From: Mariniflexile sp. TRM1-10
GTDB taxonomy: Bacteria > Bacteroidota > Bacteroidia > Flavobacteriales > Flavobacteriaceae
Reading direction: 5' to 3'
Assembly (NCBI RefSeq): GCF_003425985.1
Contig: NZ_CP022985.1
Span: 1,711,501-1,775,500 of the forward strand
DNA: 64,000 nt
The notes below the pieces were generated by a model. It had not been told where the DNA came from. It ran no database searches and saw only the letters and a program-made list of their open reading frames with translations. Below, piece after piece: positions 36,522 through 46,808 of this stretch; the first letter of the stretch is position 1; every line of letters begins with the position of its first letter. A program made the position numbers and the translations under genes.

Positions 36522-38159
36522 TTATTTTAAATAATTTAAATACTCAGATTGATTTCCAAGTATGTCAGTAGCTTTTTTTATTTCGGCATCGTGTATTTTA
36601 TAATAGTCGTATAGACCTTCTCTGTATACGTAGCGTTTTACAATATCTTCGGTTAATAATTCTAATAAATAGGCTTTATTTTCGTCTATAACACTGCTTT
36701 TAGACTTGTTTAAATTTGAAATCAAGGTATTAAAGTCGGTTTTGATGTTGTCATCCAAATCATCATTTTTTGCTGCTTCATACGCTTTGTTTAGTGCTTT
36801 TTCAGTGTCAGTTTCAAATGAAAAATTATTCGCTTTTAAAAAGCTTTTAAAGTTTGAAAAATCGGTATCATCTAGCTTTAGGCTATTAATATCTTTTACA
36901 TTATGATTGTAATAGTAATTGGTAGCATAGTTAAAAATTAAATCGTCGTTAACAATGGCGTTTATTATAGATGAATTTTTTGAAGCATTAAAACTTACAT
37001 CTGGGAATACACCACCACCATCAAACACTTTTCTACCGTTTTTGGTTTTAAATTCGTTATAGTTTTCTTGTTTTACTCTAACAGCTTCTCCTTTTTCGTT
37101 TCTATGCCAATAATCTAATGCCTGTATGCATCTGCCAGAAGGTGTGTAGTAACGTGAAATGGTAATTTTTACCTGTGTCCCATAAACCAGTTCTTTAGGG
37201 CGTTGTACCAAGCCTTTACCAAAACTTCTGGAACCTACAATAACGGCTCGGTCTAAATCTTGTAAAGCACCTGAAACAATTTCGCTTGCCGAGGCACTCC
37301 CCTCATCAATTAAAATAACCAATGGAATTTCGGTATCTATAGGGTCGTTTTGAGTATAATAGGTTTTGTTATATTTTTTTACCTTCGATTTTGTAGTAAC
37401 TACCAACTGTCCTTTAGGTATAAACAGGTTTACAATATTTATGGCTTCGTTAAGTAAACCACCAGGGTTCCCTCGTAAATCCAAAATAATACGTTGTGCG
37501 CCTTGGGCTTTTAAATCGCGCAAGGCATAGTTGGTTTCAGTAGTCGCTTTATTGTTAAAACGGCTTAAAACAATATACCCAGTTTTGCTGTTTACCATAG
37601 AGAAATGCGGAACGGCTTTTATTTCTACTTCAGCACGTTTTATGGTGGTCGTTTGTGTTTTTCCTTGGCGTTTGTAGGTTACTTCTACCGAGGTATCGGT
37701 AGCGCCTTTAAGGAGTTCGCCAGCGTCTTCTTTGTAAGTTTCAATAAGCGTGTTCCCTACTTTAATAATTTCGTCACCCGCCTTTAAACCAGCCTTATCG
37801 GCGGGATAATTTTTGTAGGGTTCAACAATAACCAATCTATCTTTTAAGGTTTTTACTTTAGCGCCAATACCCGTATAATCGCCTGTATTGTTAATTCTAG
37901 CAGCCTCTACATCCTGTTCGTTCATAAAATTGGTGTAAGGATCTAAATTTTCCAACATGCTTTTAATGGCGATATCCATTAAATCGCCGGGGTTGGTATC
38001 GTCCACATAATTCATGTTAAGTTCTTTAAAAAGCGTTGTAAATATTTCTATTTGCTTCGCAATTTCAAAAAAATCATTTTTAAAAGCAGTGGTTGTTATA
38101 AACAACACACTAGCTATTACAGGAATTATAATTCGTTTTTTAAGTAATTTTCGCATCAC
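36522..38159 (-). CDS. S41 family C-terminal processing protease
   Basis: A 545-residue protein: an N-terminal membrane anchor (about 9-25), a PDZ domain (about 85-170, with the GIGAKVKTL loop), and the peptidase core with the Ser/Lys dyad (DEGSASASEIVSGAL, about 286-299; Lys315 in RSFGKG). Substrates are membrane or periplasmic proteins trimmed at their C-termini. Its start overlaps the end of rnpA by 20 bp, a neighbourhood I recognise from other flavobacteria, suggesting coupled translation. Confidence 0.93.
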   Translation of the reverse strand: MMRKLLKKRIIIPVIASVLFITTTAFKNDFFEIAKQIEIFTTLFKELNMNYVDDTNPGDLMDIAIKSMLENLDPYTNFMNEQDVEAARINNTGDYTGIGAKVKTLKDRLVIVEPYKNYPADKAGLKAGDEIIKVGNTLIETYKEDAGELLKGATDTSVEVTYKRQGKTQTTTIKRAEVEIKAVPHFSMVNSKTGYIVLSRFNNKATTETNYALRDLKAQGAQRIILDLRGNPGGLLNEAINIVNLFIPKGQLVVTTKSKVKKYNKTYYTQNDPIDTEIPLVILIDEGSASASEIVSGALQDLDRAVIVGSRSFGKGLVQRPKELVYGTQVKITISRYYTPSGRCIQALDYWHRNEKGEAVRVKQENYNEFKTKNGRKVFDGGGVFPDVSFNASKNSSIINAIVNDDLIFNYATNYYYNHNVKDINSLKLDDTDFSNFKSFLKANNFSFETDTEKALNKAYEAAKNDDLDDNIKTDFNTLISNLNKSKSSVIDENKAYLLELLTEDIVKRYVYREGLYDYYKIHDAEIKKATDILGNQSEYLNYLK

Positions 38160-38547
38160 TATTTAATTTTTCAGTTTCTGAAACCTTTTTTAAAAACTTC
38201 TCAAAAAGATGGTTCATACGGGTTTCAATTTGGGTTAACGTAGGTTTGTCTTTGCCAATGTACAAAATCATAAACGCATATGATGTTGAAATGTTGTTGA
38301 AATAGTTGGTTTTATTAAGTCGGTAAACCTCTCGCATCAAACGTTTTATACGGTTTCTATCCACGGCCGTTTTAAATTGGCGTTTACTAACGGAAACACC
38401 TGCCTTTGCCATAACACCATCATTAAAAGTAGTTGGCATAAAAACCAAACGCAACGGAAATACCGAAACCGATTGTCCGTTGGCAAACAATTGTTCTATA
38501 AGCTTTTTGCTTTTAAGTTTTTCTTTTTTATTGAATGAAAATTTCAA
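38140..38547 (-). CDS. rnpA: Ribonuclease P protein component
   Basis: A 135-residue basic protein (LKSKKLIEQLFANGQS, FKTAVDRNRIKRLMREVYRLNK: the RNR motif) that supports the catalytic RNase P RNA in cutting the 5' leaders from tRNA precursors. It is not next to rpmH in this window. The 20-bp overlap with the S41 protease gene is a coupled two-gene unit. Confidence 0.95.
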   Translation of the reverse strand: MKFSFNKKEKLKSKKLIEQLFANGQSVSVFPLRLVFMPTTFNDGVMAKAGVSVSKRQFKTAVDRNRIKRLMREVYRLNKTNYFNNISTSYAFMILYIGKDKPTLTQIETRMNHLFEKFLKKVSETEKLNSDAKIT

Positions 38548-38664
38548 GGCTGAAGGTTTAAAGAGAACGTTTCTATTTTAGGTAAATAAGAAGATTAAAG
38601 TGTAGATATAGAGCCAATTATAAATAAAAATTCCTTTTTTTAAAGAAATTAGTATGACGAAAAA

Positions 38665-39315
38665 TTATTGTTTCTTAGCTTTTTCAGCTTTCATGCGTTT
38701 GCCATAATCTTTATATAACTGCCTCCAATTTCTTCCATTGGAATTCAAATATTGTTCGTTTTTAGTTTTATAAATTTCAAAGATTGCTGAAATTTGCTTC
38801 ATATTTTTAAAATCTACTGCTATTTCTCGTGCTTCTTTTAGGTTTTTTAGTATAACAGCTTCTTCTTCTGCTGTAAGATCTGTAACGATAGCATGATATC
38901 CTTTTAGGGTGAATGCCACTTTTCCAATAGTATATTTATCAAGAATTGCTTCAATTTGACTCTCGTCAAGGTTCGCTTTAAGTCCAGTCATAAGAGCTTC
39001 ATGTACAGAACGAGGCATTGCTGAATCGGCAATTATTGAGCGATCAAGTTCTGATAATTGTTGTCCAGTTGCAGGGTTTATTCCAGCAGGAACACTATCA
39101 TACGGATGGTCATTATGCCAGTTACGTACTGTTATTAAATGTGTAGTTATTACCTCGGTTGCTTGGGTTTCCTTTTCTTTGTTGTTTATATTCAGTTCTC
39201 TAATCCAGTTTTCAGCTTTCTCTCGTAATTTAGCTTCTTCATTTTCTTGTGCTAAAGAAAGATTTACAGTTAAAAAAAGTGTTGCAAACACGATTACTAG
39301 ATTCTTAATATTCAT
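38665..39315 (-). CDS. DUF3826 secreted protein
   Basis: A 216-residue protein with signal peptide (MNIKNLVIVFATLFLTVNLSLAQ) and an all-helical body of the DUF3826 family (ITTHLITVRNWHNDHPYDSVPAGINPATG, then YTIGKVAFTLKGYHAIVTDLT). The family is common in Bacteroidota and is often found with polysaccharide-use genes; no such genes are nearby here, so role unknown. It is a single gene; 268 bp upstream show no feature. Confidence 0.85.
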   Translation of the reverse strand: MNIKNLVIVFATLFLTVNLSLAQENEEAKLREKAENWIRELNINNKEKETQATEVITTHLITVRNWHNDHPYDSVPAGINPATGQQLSELDRSIIADSAMPRSVHEALMTGLKANLDESQIEAILDKYTIGKVAFTLKGYHAIVTDLTAEEEAVILKNLKEAREIAVDFKNMKQISAIFEIYKTKNEQYLNSNGRNWRQLYKDYGKRMKAEKAKKQ

Positions 39316-39583
39316 AAATATTTTTTATTAAGTTTTATTCAATCTCAAATATAGCAATAATAAATTTGAAGGAAAGTATCGATTATAATGGATTTATTTA
39401 AGACGGTTTTAATGTCATATTACTTTTTATTGGTATCAAAAATAGTTAAAACTATGCACTTTAGTGCATCTTCCGTTACCATTAGCTGTTATTGTTTTGT
39501 TATTAGTAAACCCTTTTGTGGTTTCAGGTTATAAAACTTATTATACATCATGAATACACAAATAAATAGGGTTCACTGTTTTT

Positions 39584-40699
39584 CTAACGCCAATTATTAG
39601 ACCAATCTTTCCAAACGGGTTCTAATCCTGAGTTTGTTAGCATGTTTGCAATGGCTTCGGTAGACCGTTCATCTGAAATTTCAAACTGTTCTAACGTTTG
39701 TTTATCCACTGTGTAACCACCAGGATTGGTTTTAGACTCAGCACTTAAAGACGTAATTCCTAAATGCACAATATGGTTTCTAAAGGTTTCACTTTCACGC
39801 GTGCTCATTGATAGTTCTACGTCTTCGTCCAACAACCTAAAAGCGCAAATAGTTTGTACCAAATCTTTATCGGTCATTTCCACTTTTGGCTCTAAGCCTC
39901 CTGAGTGAGGTCTCAATCTAGGGAATGAAATAGAGTATTTAGTTTTCCAATAGGTCTTTTGTAAATACTTTAAATGTAGAGCCGTAAAAAAGCTATCAGC
40001 TCTCCAATCTTCCAATCCAAATAAAGCGCCCAAGCCTATTTTATGTATGCCTGCTTTTCCCAACCTATCAGGAGTGCCTAATCTGTAATCAAAATTTGAT
40101 TTTTTACCTTTAGGATGGTGTTTTTTATATTCATCTCTGTGATAGGTTTCTTGATAAACCAAAACCGCGTATAAGTTGGCTTCAATCAATTCTTCATACT
40201 CGTGTTGGTCCATAGGTTGCACTTCCATGCTTATGTTTGAAAATTGGTCTTTAATAAGTTCCATCGCATGTTTTATATAGGGAACTCCAACGGTTTTGTT
40301 TGCTTCACCTGTAACTAATAAAATATGATCGTATCCTTTAGATTTTATAAAGGCAACTTCTTTTAAAATTTCAGCATCGGTTAGGGTTCTACGTGGAATT
40401 TTGTTGGTCATGCTAAATCCACAGTACGTACAGATGTTTTGACACTCGTTAGACAAATACATGGGCACATACATTTGAATGGTGTTTCCAAAACGCTTTT
40501 GTGTACTCATTTTACTCAGTACGGCCATTTGTTCTAAATATGGAGCAGCCGAAGGAGAAATTAAAGCTTTAAAGTCTTCTAAATCTCGTTTGGTTTTAGA
40601 AAGCGCATATTCTACATCTTGTGTTGTTTTTGAGTTGATACTCGCTAAAGTTTCTTCCCAATTATAGGTGTCGAATAGGTTTTGAAATGTGTTGTTCAT
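39584..40699 (-). CDS. thiH: 2-iminoacetate synthase ThiH (radical SAM)
   Basis: A 371-residue radical SAM enzyme; C86, C90 and C93 of the CxxxCxYC cluster are in NECQNICTYCGFS. It turns tyrosine into dehydroglycine for the thiazole ring. Other signatures: ILLVTGEANKTVG, SMEVQPMDQHEYEELI, HKIGLGALFGLEDWRAD, LSMSTRES. It closes the thi operon and is separated from thiG by a 160-bp low-complexity inverted-repeat region. Confidence 0.95.
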   Translation of the reverse strand: MNNTFQNLFDTYNWEETLASINSKTTQDVEYALSKTKRDLEDFKALISPSAAPYLEQMAVLSKMSTQKRFGNTIQMYVPMYLSNECQNICTYCGFSMTNKIPRRTLTDAEILKEVAFIKSKGYDHILLVTGEANKTVGVPYIKHAMELIKDQFSNISMEVQPMDQHEYEELIEANLYAVLVYQETYHRDEYKKHHPKGKKSNFDYRLGTPDRLGKAGIHKIGLGALFGLEDWRADSFFTALHLKYLQKTYWKTKYSISFPRLRPHSGGLEPKVEMTDKDLVQTICAFRLLDEDVELSMSTRESETFRNHIVHLGITSLSAESKTNPGGYTVDKQTLEQFEISDERSTEAIANMLTNSGLEPVWKDWSNNWR

Positions 40700-40726
40700 G
40701 TTTTTTTAGTAGTTAAGTAGTTAAGT

Positions 40727-40860
40727 AGTTGAGTAGTGGAGAATTTTAGGAGTTGAGTAGTTGAGTAGTTGAGGAATTTTACAAAATGGATTATTGCTTA
40801 AGCGGCTGTAATTCTCCACTCCTCCAATTCTAAACTCCTAAAATTCTCCACTACTCAACT
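40727..40860. repeat. Perfect 28-bp inverted repeat in low-complexity DNA between thiG and thiH
   Basis: Arms at 40727-40754 and 40833-40860 are perfect complements and consist of AGTTGAGTAGT / GGAGAATTTTAGGAGTT units; the right arm ends at the thiG stop codon. The same units flank the four-helix-bundle gene at 42.4 kb. It may act as a processing or termination structure before thiH. Confidence 0.85.
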
Positions 40861-41633
40861 TACTGTAAAAAACTCGTTAACGGACTACTGGCTTCCGCGT
40901 GCTGTTTAACGGTAGCTAATTTTGCATTGTATGCCATTCTACCTGCTTCTACAGCCATTTTAAAAGCCTTGGCCATTTCTATAGGGTTTTGGGAAACAGC
41001 GATGGCAGTGTTTACCAAAACAGCATCTGCTCCTAATTCCATAGCATAGGCAGCATGCGAAGGACTTCCAATTCCTGCATCTACAATTACAGGAACATGG
41101 CTCTGTTCTATAATAATCTCCAAAAAGTCAACTGTTTTAATCCCTTTATTGGTTCCAATGGGCGCTCCTAAAGGCATGACGCATTGCGCCCCGACTTCCT
41201 CTAGTCTTTTACATAAAACAGGATCAGCGTGAATGTACGGCATTACTACAAACCCTAATTTTACCAATTCCTCCGCTGCTTTTAAGGTTTCGATAGGATC
41301 GGGTAATAAATATTTAGGGTCTGGGTGGATTTCTAATTTTATCCAGTTGGTTTCTAAAGCTTCACGAGCCAATTGAGCTGCGAAAACAGCTTCTTTGGCA
41401 TTCCTTACTCCAGAAGTGTTAGGGAGTAGATTGACGCTCGGACGCATAATGCTTTGTAGCATTTTGTCGTGTTCATTGTCTAGATCCACACGTTTTAGTG
41501 CAACGGTAATCAATTCACTTTCACTAGCAATCAATGCTTGAGACATCAAATCACTAGAACTGAATTTTCCAGTTCCTGTAAAAAGTCTTGAATGAAATTC
41601 TTTATCTGCAATTCTTAATATATCTTTTGTCAT
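40860..41633 (-). CDS. thiG: Thiazole synthase ThiG
   Basis: A 257-residue (beta/alpha)8 enzyme which joins DXP, ThiS-thiocarboxylate and dehydroglycine into thiazole phosphate. The lysine that binds DXP lies in the TVALKRVDL region; [37 protein letters not shown] and [29 protein letters not shown] are diagnostic. It follows thiE by 13 bp. Confidence 0.96.
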   Translation of the reverse strand: MTKDILRIADKEFHSRLFTGTGKFSSSDLMSQALIASESELITVALKRVDLDNEHDKMLQSIMRPSVNLLPNTSGVRNAKEAVFAAQLAREALETNWIKLEIHPDPKYLLPDPIETLKAAEELVKLGFVVMPYIHADPVLCKRLEEVGAQCVMPLGAPIGTNKGIKTVDFLEIIIEQSHVPVIVDAGIGSPSHAAYAMELGADAVLVNTAIAVSQNPIEMAKAFKMAVEAGRMAYNAKLATVKQHAEASSPLTSFLQ

Positions 41634-41646
41634 CTGTTAAGGATGT

Positions 41647-42294
41647 TTATGATTTAAAATTATAAAGTTGTTCGTCTGTTGATGAAGCGTTTAATAATTG
41701 ATGCAATACTCTAATTTTATTAAACTCACGAGTAATTTCACCAGACATGGCTATACCTGAAACGCCTGTTTTCAATATGTCTGTGATATCGTTTTCTGTA
41801 ATCCCACCAATAGCTATAATGGGAGTGGTCGTTTTTAATTCTTCAATAATTAGAGCGTATCCATCTAAGCCTAAAACAGGGCTTAAATTTTCTTTAGTAG
41901 CGGTAAATCTAAATGGTCCTAAACCAATATAGTCTACTTCTTTTGCTATTAATATTTTGCAGTCTTCTAAAGTGTTTGCCGTACCTCCAATAATTTGCCA
42001 AGTGTACAAATGTTTTCTTGCAACTGTTGGACAAGTATCTGTTTTTCCTAAATGAATGCCATCTGCTTTAACCTCTTTTGCAATTTTATAATGATCGTTA
42101 ATGATTAATCTTGTCTGAAAGTGACTGGTGATTTCCCTAGCTTCTAGCGCTGTTTTTAAAACCTTTTTTTCAGATAAATTCTTTAAACGAAGCTGAACCA
42201 ATTCGGCACCCGATTGACATGCTTTTTGAATGTTTTCCAAATGTTCTTTCGGTGTGTTTCCTTGCGATATGTAGTGGAGTTTGTTGATGGTCAT
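41647..42294 (-). CDS. thiE: Thiamine-phosphate synthase ThiE
   Basis: A 215-residue TIM barrel coupling HMP-pyrophosphate to thiazole phosphate. Signatures: AELVQLRLKN, LIINDHYKIAKEVKADGIHLGKTD, DYIGLGPFRFTATK and IAIGGITENDITDILKTGVSGIAMSGEI. It lies in the operon between the first four-helix-bundle insert and thiG. A second ThiE/TenI-like gene occurs at 43.9 kb, which is a common arrangement in Bacteroidota thi operons. Confidence 0.94.
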   Translation of the reverse strand: MTINKLHYISQGNTPKEHLENIQKACQSGAELVQLRLKNLSEKKVLKTALEAREITSHFQTRLIINDHYKIAKEVKADGIHLGKTDTCPTVARKHLYTWQIIGGTANTLEDCKILIAKEVDYIGLGPFRFTATKENLSPVLGLDGYALIIEELKTTTPIIAIGGITENDITDILKTGVSGIAMSGEITREFNKIRVLHQLLNASSTDEQLYNFKS

Positions 42295-42299
42295 TTTTT

Positions 42300-42361
42300 A
42301 AGAATTTGAGTAGTTTAGAATTTAAGGAGTTTAGAATTTTAGGAGTTGAGAATATGGGGAT
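42300..42361. repeat. Low-complexity tract flanking the S23 gene (left)
   Basis: Variants of GAGTAGTTTAGAATTT and AGGAGTT in tandem. They are inverted relative to the tract on the other side of the S23 gene at 42736-42812. Confidence 0.75.
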
Positions 42362-42730
42362 TTAAGAATTTGAGTAGTTTAGAATGCTACGGCAATATGC
42401 GTTTAACATTTTACTGACTTCATTAATTAAATCATTTAGTATTTCGAATTGATTGGTGTATTCTAAATCACGGGCTAGAATTAAGAAATACTTACATTCT
42501 TCTAGGGATGCTTGTGCAATATTGTAAAAACGTAATTTTTCTTTATTACTGATTCTTTTATATCCTTCAGCAACATTTGCGGTGATAGATATAGCTGCTC
42601 TTCGGAATTGCGAAGTCAGACCGTAAATTTCTTCTTTAGGAAATTGTTTAGTGATTTTATATACCTCTAAAACAAATTGATGTCCTTTTTGCCAAACCAA
42701 TAAATCTTCAAAGTTTTTACTCTTTTCCAT
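42362..42730 (-). CDS. Four-helix-bundle protein (S23/TIGR02436 family), copy 1
   Basis: A 122-residue helical protein (FEDLLVWQKGHQFVLEVYKITKQFP, LTSQFRRAAISITANVAEGYKR, LEECKYFLILARDLEY) of the family first seen encoded in 23S rRNA intervening sequences. Function unknown; related bundles bind nucleic acids (for example Avd of diversity-generating retroelements). Its C-terminal residues (RSILNYSNS) are encoded in the low-complexity flank. It is inserted, in operon orientation, between thiD and thiE and is not a thiamine gene. Confidence 0.88.
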   Translation of the reverse strand: MEKSKNFEDLLVWQKGHQFVLEVYKITKQFPKEEIYGLTSQFRRAAISITANVAEGYKRISNKEKLRFYNIAQASLEECKYFLILARDLEYTNQFEILNDLINEVSKMLNAYCRSILNYSNS

Positions 42731-42735
42731 AATTA

Positions 42736-42812
42736 CTTAAATTTTTGAGATGCTTCACTACTTAAATTCTCAACTCCTAAACTCCTAAACTCCTAAACTC
42801 CTCAACTCCTAT
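42736..42812. repeat. Low-complexity tract flanking the S23 gene (right)
   Basis: CTCCTAAACTCCTAAACTCC and related units, largely complementary to the 42300-42361 tract. Together the two tracts could bracket the S23 gene as an inverted pair. Confidence 0.75.
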
Positions 42813-43596
42813 AATTATGAGTTCCCAATAACGAATCATTACTATTTAAAAATTGTTCGGTGTAATATTTGCCAGCTTTACAAGCGTCTTCTATATGTTG
42901 TCCCAAAGCGATGTTGCAAGCTAAAGATGATGACAAAACACACCCACTTCCATGCTTTTCCGAAACTTTTTCTGCGTTTGGAGGCATATTAACCATTACA
43001 ATGCCACTATGGTACAATTCGTCCCAACCTTTTTTGTCTTTTCTATGTCCGCCTTTTAAATAGATGTTTGTGTAATTACTGATATATTCAAGAGTTTCTT
43101 CAATATCTTTTTCAGGATATAATAGTTGAATTTCATCGTAATTAGGAGTGATGATATCACATTGCTTCCAAATTTTATCAAGCAAATCTTGATTTTCTTC
43201 TGTATGAAATTCAAAACCGGCAGTTGCTTTGATGATGGGGTCTAGGATTATTTTTATATCTCTATTTAAGTCATGTAATTTGTCCAAAATAAGCGATAAT
43301 GTTGCCCACGATTGAACGATTCCTATTTTAACGACGTTAATTTCAAAACGCTCAAACAACGTTTCTATTTGAGAAAGAATGACTTCGGGAGAAATCCATT
43401 CACAGGTTTTAAAATCCATATCATTTTGAACGGTAACCCCAGTACAAACAGACAAGCCATAAAAACCATGTGCTTCAAATGTTTTGATATCTGAAGTGAT
43501 TCCTGCACCACTACTTGGGTCAAAACCGGCTATTGATAATATGCAATTATCAATTTGCAATGAACAATTTGCTATATGTGTTTGGTTGTTTGGCAT
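42802..43596 (-). CDS. thiD: Hydroxymethylpyrimidine (phosphate) kinase ThiD
   Basis: A 264-residue ribokinase-fold enzyme that phosphorylates HMP and HMP-P. Core signatures: LSIAGFDPSSGAGITSDIKTFEAHGFYG, SVCTGVTVQND, the KATAGFEFHTEEN region, ITPNYDEIQLLYP, and KHGSGCVLSSSLACNIALG (anion-hole motif). The first ~17 residues (MPNNQTHIANCSLQIDN) are encoded by a low-complexity tail of the upstream S23 gene, with which the frame overlaps by 25 bp; a TTG codon inside that tail, giving a start at QIDNC, is an alternative. The catalytic part looks complete. Confidence 0.93.
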   Translation of the reverse strand: MPNNQTHIANCSLQIDNCILSIAGFDPSSGAGITSDIKTFEAHGFYGLSVCTGVTVQNDMDFKTCEWISPEVILSQIETLFERFEINVVKIGIVQSWATLSLILDKLHDLNRDIKIILDPIIKATAGFEFHTEENQDLLDKIWKQCDIITPNYDEIQLLYPEKDIEETLEYISNYTNIYLKGGHRKDKKGWDELYHSGIVMVNMPPNAEKVSEKHGSGCVLSSSLACNIALGQHIEDACKAGKYYTEQFLNSNDSLLGTHNYRS

Positions 43597-43925
43597 TCTC
43601 TTTTATAAATTGCTTCTTGAAGAATTAATGATTGCGTATAATATTTTTGGAACTCGTTTTCAGAAATATAGCCCGTATCCTTCAATATACGTAACCAATA
43701 TTTTGTCTCTCTAGCTTCTTTATAAGCTATTGACAATTTTGCAATAAAATCTTTTTTAGATATTCCTCCAACAGCTTCTTCTGTATTCGCTCCAATAGAA
43801 GTTCCCGAGCGGAGAATTTGTTTTGATAAAACATATTCTTTCTTTTCCGAAACCAACTTTTGAGAGCGTCTAACCATCAAAACAGCGAAACTATATGTTT
43901 TGTCTAAAATGATATTATTGCTCAT
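43572..43925 (-). CDS. Four-helix-bundle protein (S23 family), copy 2
   Basis: About 117 residues from the ATG at 43925 (an upstream ATG at 43940 overlaps thiE2). Helices: LDKTYSFAVLMVRRSQKLVSEKKEYVLSKQILRSG, GANTEEAVGGISKKDFIAKLSIAYKEARETKYWLRIL, LILQEAIYKRE. It belongs to the shorter, more divergent branch of the S23 family. It lies exactly between thiE2 (stop 4 bp upstream of the start) and thiD (overlap 25 bp), so its tail now supplies the 5' end of thiD. It is the second such protein within 1.5 kb. Confidence 0.85.
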   Translation of the reverse strand: MSNNIILDKTYSFAVLMVRRSQKLVSEKKEYVLSKQILRSGTSIGANTEEAVGGISKKDFIAKLSIAYKEARETKYWLRILKDTGYISENEFQKYYTQSLILQEAIYKRECQTTKHI

Positions 43926-43929
43926 TTGT

Positions 43930-44523
43930 TCATTGTTCATTAAAAAATGCTTGCATTTTAGCAAAATTCTCAACAGGGTTTTTACTATTCCAAATACCTC
44001 CTAAAACACCCACTCCTTTGTAACCTAGCTTGTTAAACTCAGCCAAATTTTCTGTGGTTACACCTCCCATGCCAATAATGGTTTTGTTGATATGGTTCAC
44101 GTCAAACCCACGACCGTTATAGCCTTGCTTAGAAATAGATGAAAACACTGGACTGAGCAAATGATAATCAAACTCAAATACACAGTTTTCTAATTCTTCA
44201 GGTTCATGAAAAGAGCTGCTAATTGTTTTACCATACATTTTTAATTCAGTAAAATAATTACTAGGAACATCTAAATGGTCTCTTCTTTTTTGTTCTTGAA
44301 AATGAATGCCTTTTATATTGAACCCGTTTACCAACTCATGAAAATAATGCACGACAATTCGGTTGTGGTATCGTTCATCAATCTGATTTAAATAGTCACA
44401 ATGCTCTTGGTAATTCCTATGTGGTTTTCTAAAATGATAGTACTCTAAACCTTCTTGAAATAACTGGTGTAGTATTTCAATTTCGTTAGTAACATCATTT
44501 TCGGGAGCTATTAGAACAATCAT
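43930..44523 (-). CDS. Second ThiE/TenI-like thiamine-phosphate synthase family protein
   Basis: The ORF extends to 44550, but the first nine codons are low-complexity flank (LIVHCKIV); MIVLIAPEN at 44523 is the natural start, giving 197 residues. TIM-barrel features: EGLEYYHFRKP, IKGIHFQEQKR, LLSPVFSSISKQGY and IIGMGGVTTENLAEFNKLGYKGVGVLGGIW. It is more divergent than ThiE at 41.6 kb: it may be a TenI-type thiazole tautomerase, or a second synthase. It stands downstream of thiC. Confidence 0.8.
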   Translation of the reverse strand: MIVLIAPENDVTNEIEILHQLFQEGLEYYHFRKPHRNYQEHCDYLNQIDERYHNRIVVHYFHELVNGFNIKGIHFQEQKRRDHLDVPSNYFTELKMYGKTISSSFHEPEELENCVFEFDYHLLSPVFSSISKQGYNGRGFDVNHINKTIIGMGGVTTENLAEFNKLGYKGVGVLGGIWNSKNPVENFAKMQAFFNEQ

Positions 44524-44529
44524 GACAAT

Positions 44530-44615
44530 TTTGCAATGAACAATTAACAATTAGCAATGGACAATTAACAATGTGCAAATGGATACTATTTTTATTCAGT
44601 GCACATTGTTAATTG
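44530..44615. repeat. Low-complexity AACAATTAACAATT tract with a 16-bp perfect inverted repeat
   Basis: Tandem caattaac variants (44542-44570) and perfect arms CAATTAACAATGTGCA at 44562-44577 and its complement at 44600-44615 form a hairpin right after thiC. It fits a processing or attenuation structure, but resembles the flanks of mobile S23 genes. Confidence 0.8.
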
Positions 44616-44623
44616 AAAATGGG

Positions 44624-46495
<1,872 letters not shown>

Positions 46496-46585
46496 TTAAG
46501 TACAGATTACAAAGTAAAGTACTGAGACTTTGATGCTGCTTGTTTATGATTTGTTGTTCTTTTAAAATTTATACAGTCTTTAAGA

Positions 46586-46789
46586 TTATCCTCCCTGTGT
46601 GGCTTGAATAATTAAAACATTATCATTATCATTGAATGTTTCTGTTTCCCACTGCGATTGCGAAATAATTTCAGTATTTATAGCTACAGCAATACCTTTG
46701 GTAGGCGAGCTAATTTGTTGTAATAGCTGTAAAACATTGAGATTATCATCAATGTCTAGCGAACGTTCGTTAAGATGAATGGTTATCAT
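46586..46789 (-). CDS. thiS: Sulfur carrier protein ThiS
   Basis: A 67-residue ubiquitin-like protein ending in the essential Gly-Gly (IIQATQGG). The C-terminal glycine is adenylated and thiocarboxylated, then donates sulfur to ThiG. First gene of the thi operon; a 217-bp inverted-repeat element ends only 20 bp upstream of its start. A ThiF-type adenylyltransferase gene is not present in this window. Confidence 0.95.
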   Translation of the reverse strand: MITIHLNERSLDIDDNLNVLQLLQQISSPTKGIAVAINTEIISQSQWETETFNDNDNVLIIQATQGG

Positions 46790-46808
46790 TTACAATAATT
46801 TTGGTTAT

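Noticed and set aside
39316..39583. Gap between DUF3826 and thiH
   Set aside because: Looked for an sRNA or terminator; only AT-rich sequence without a stable hairpin was seen.
42362..43940. Diversity-generating retroelement (S23 proteins resemble Avd)
   Set aside because: No reverse transcriptase and no template/variable repeat pair nearby.
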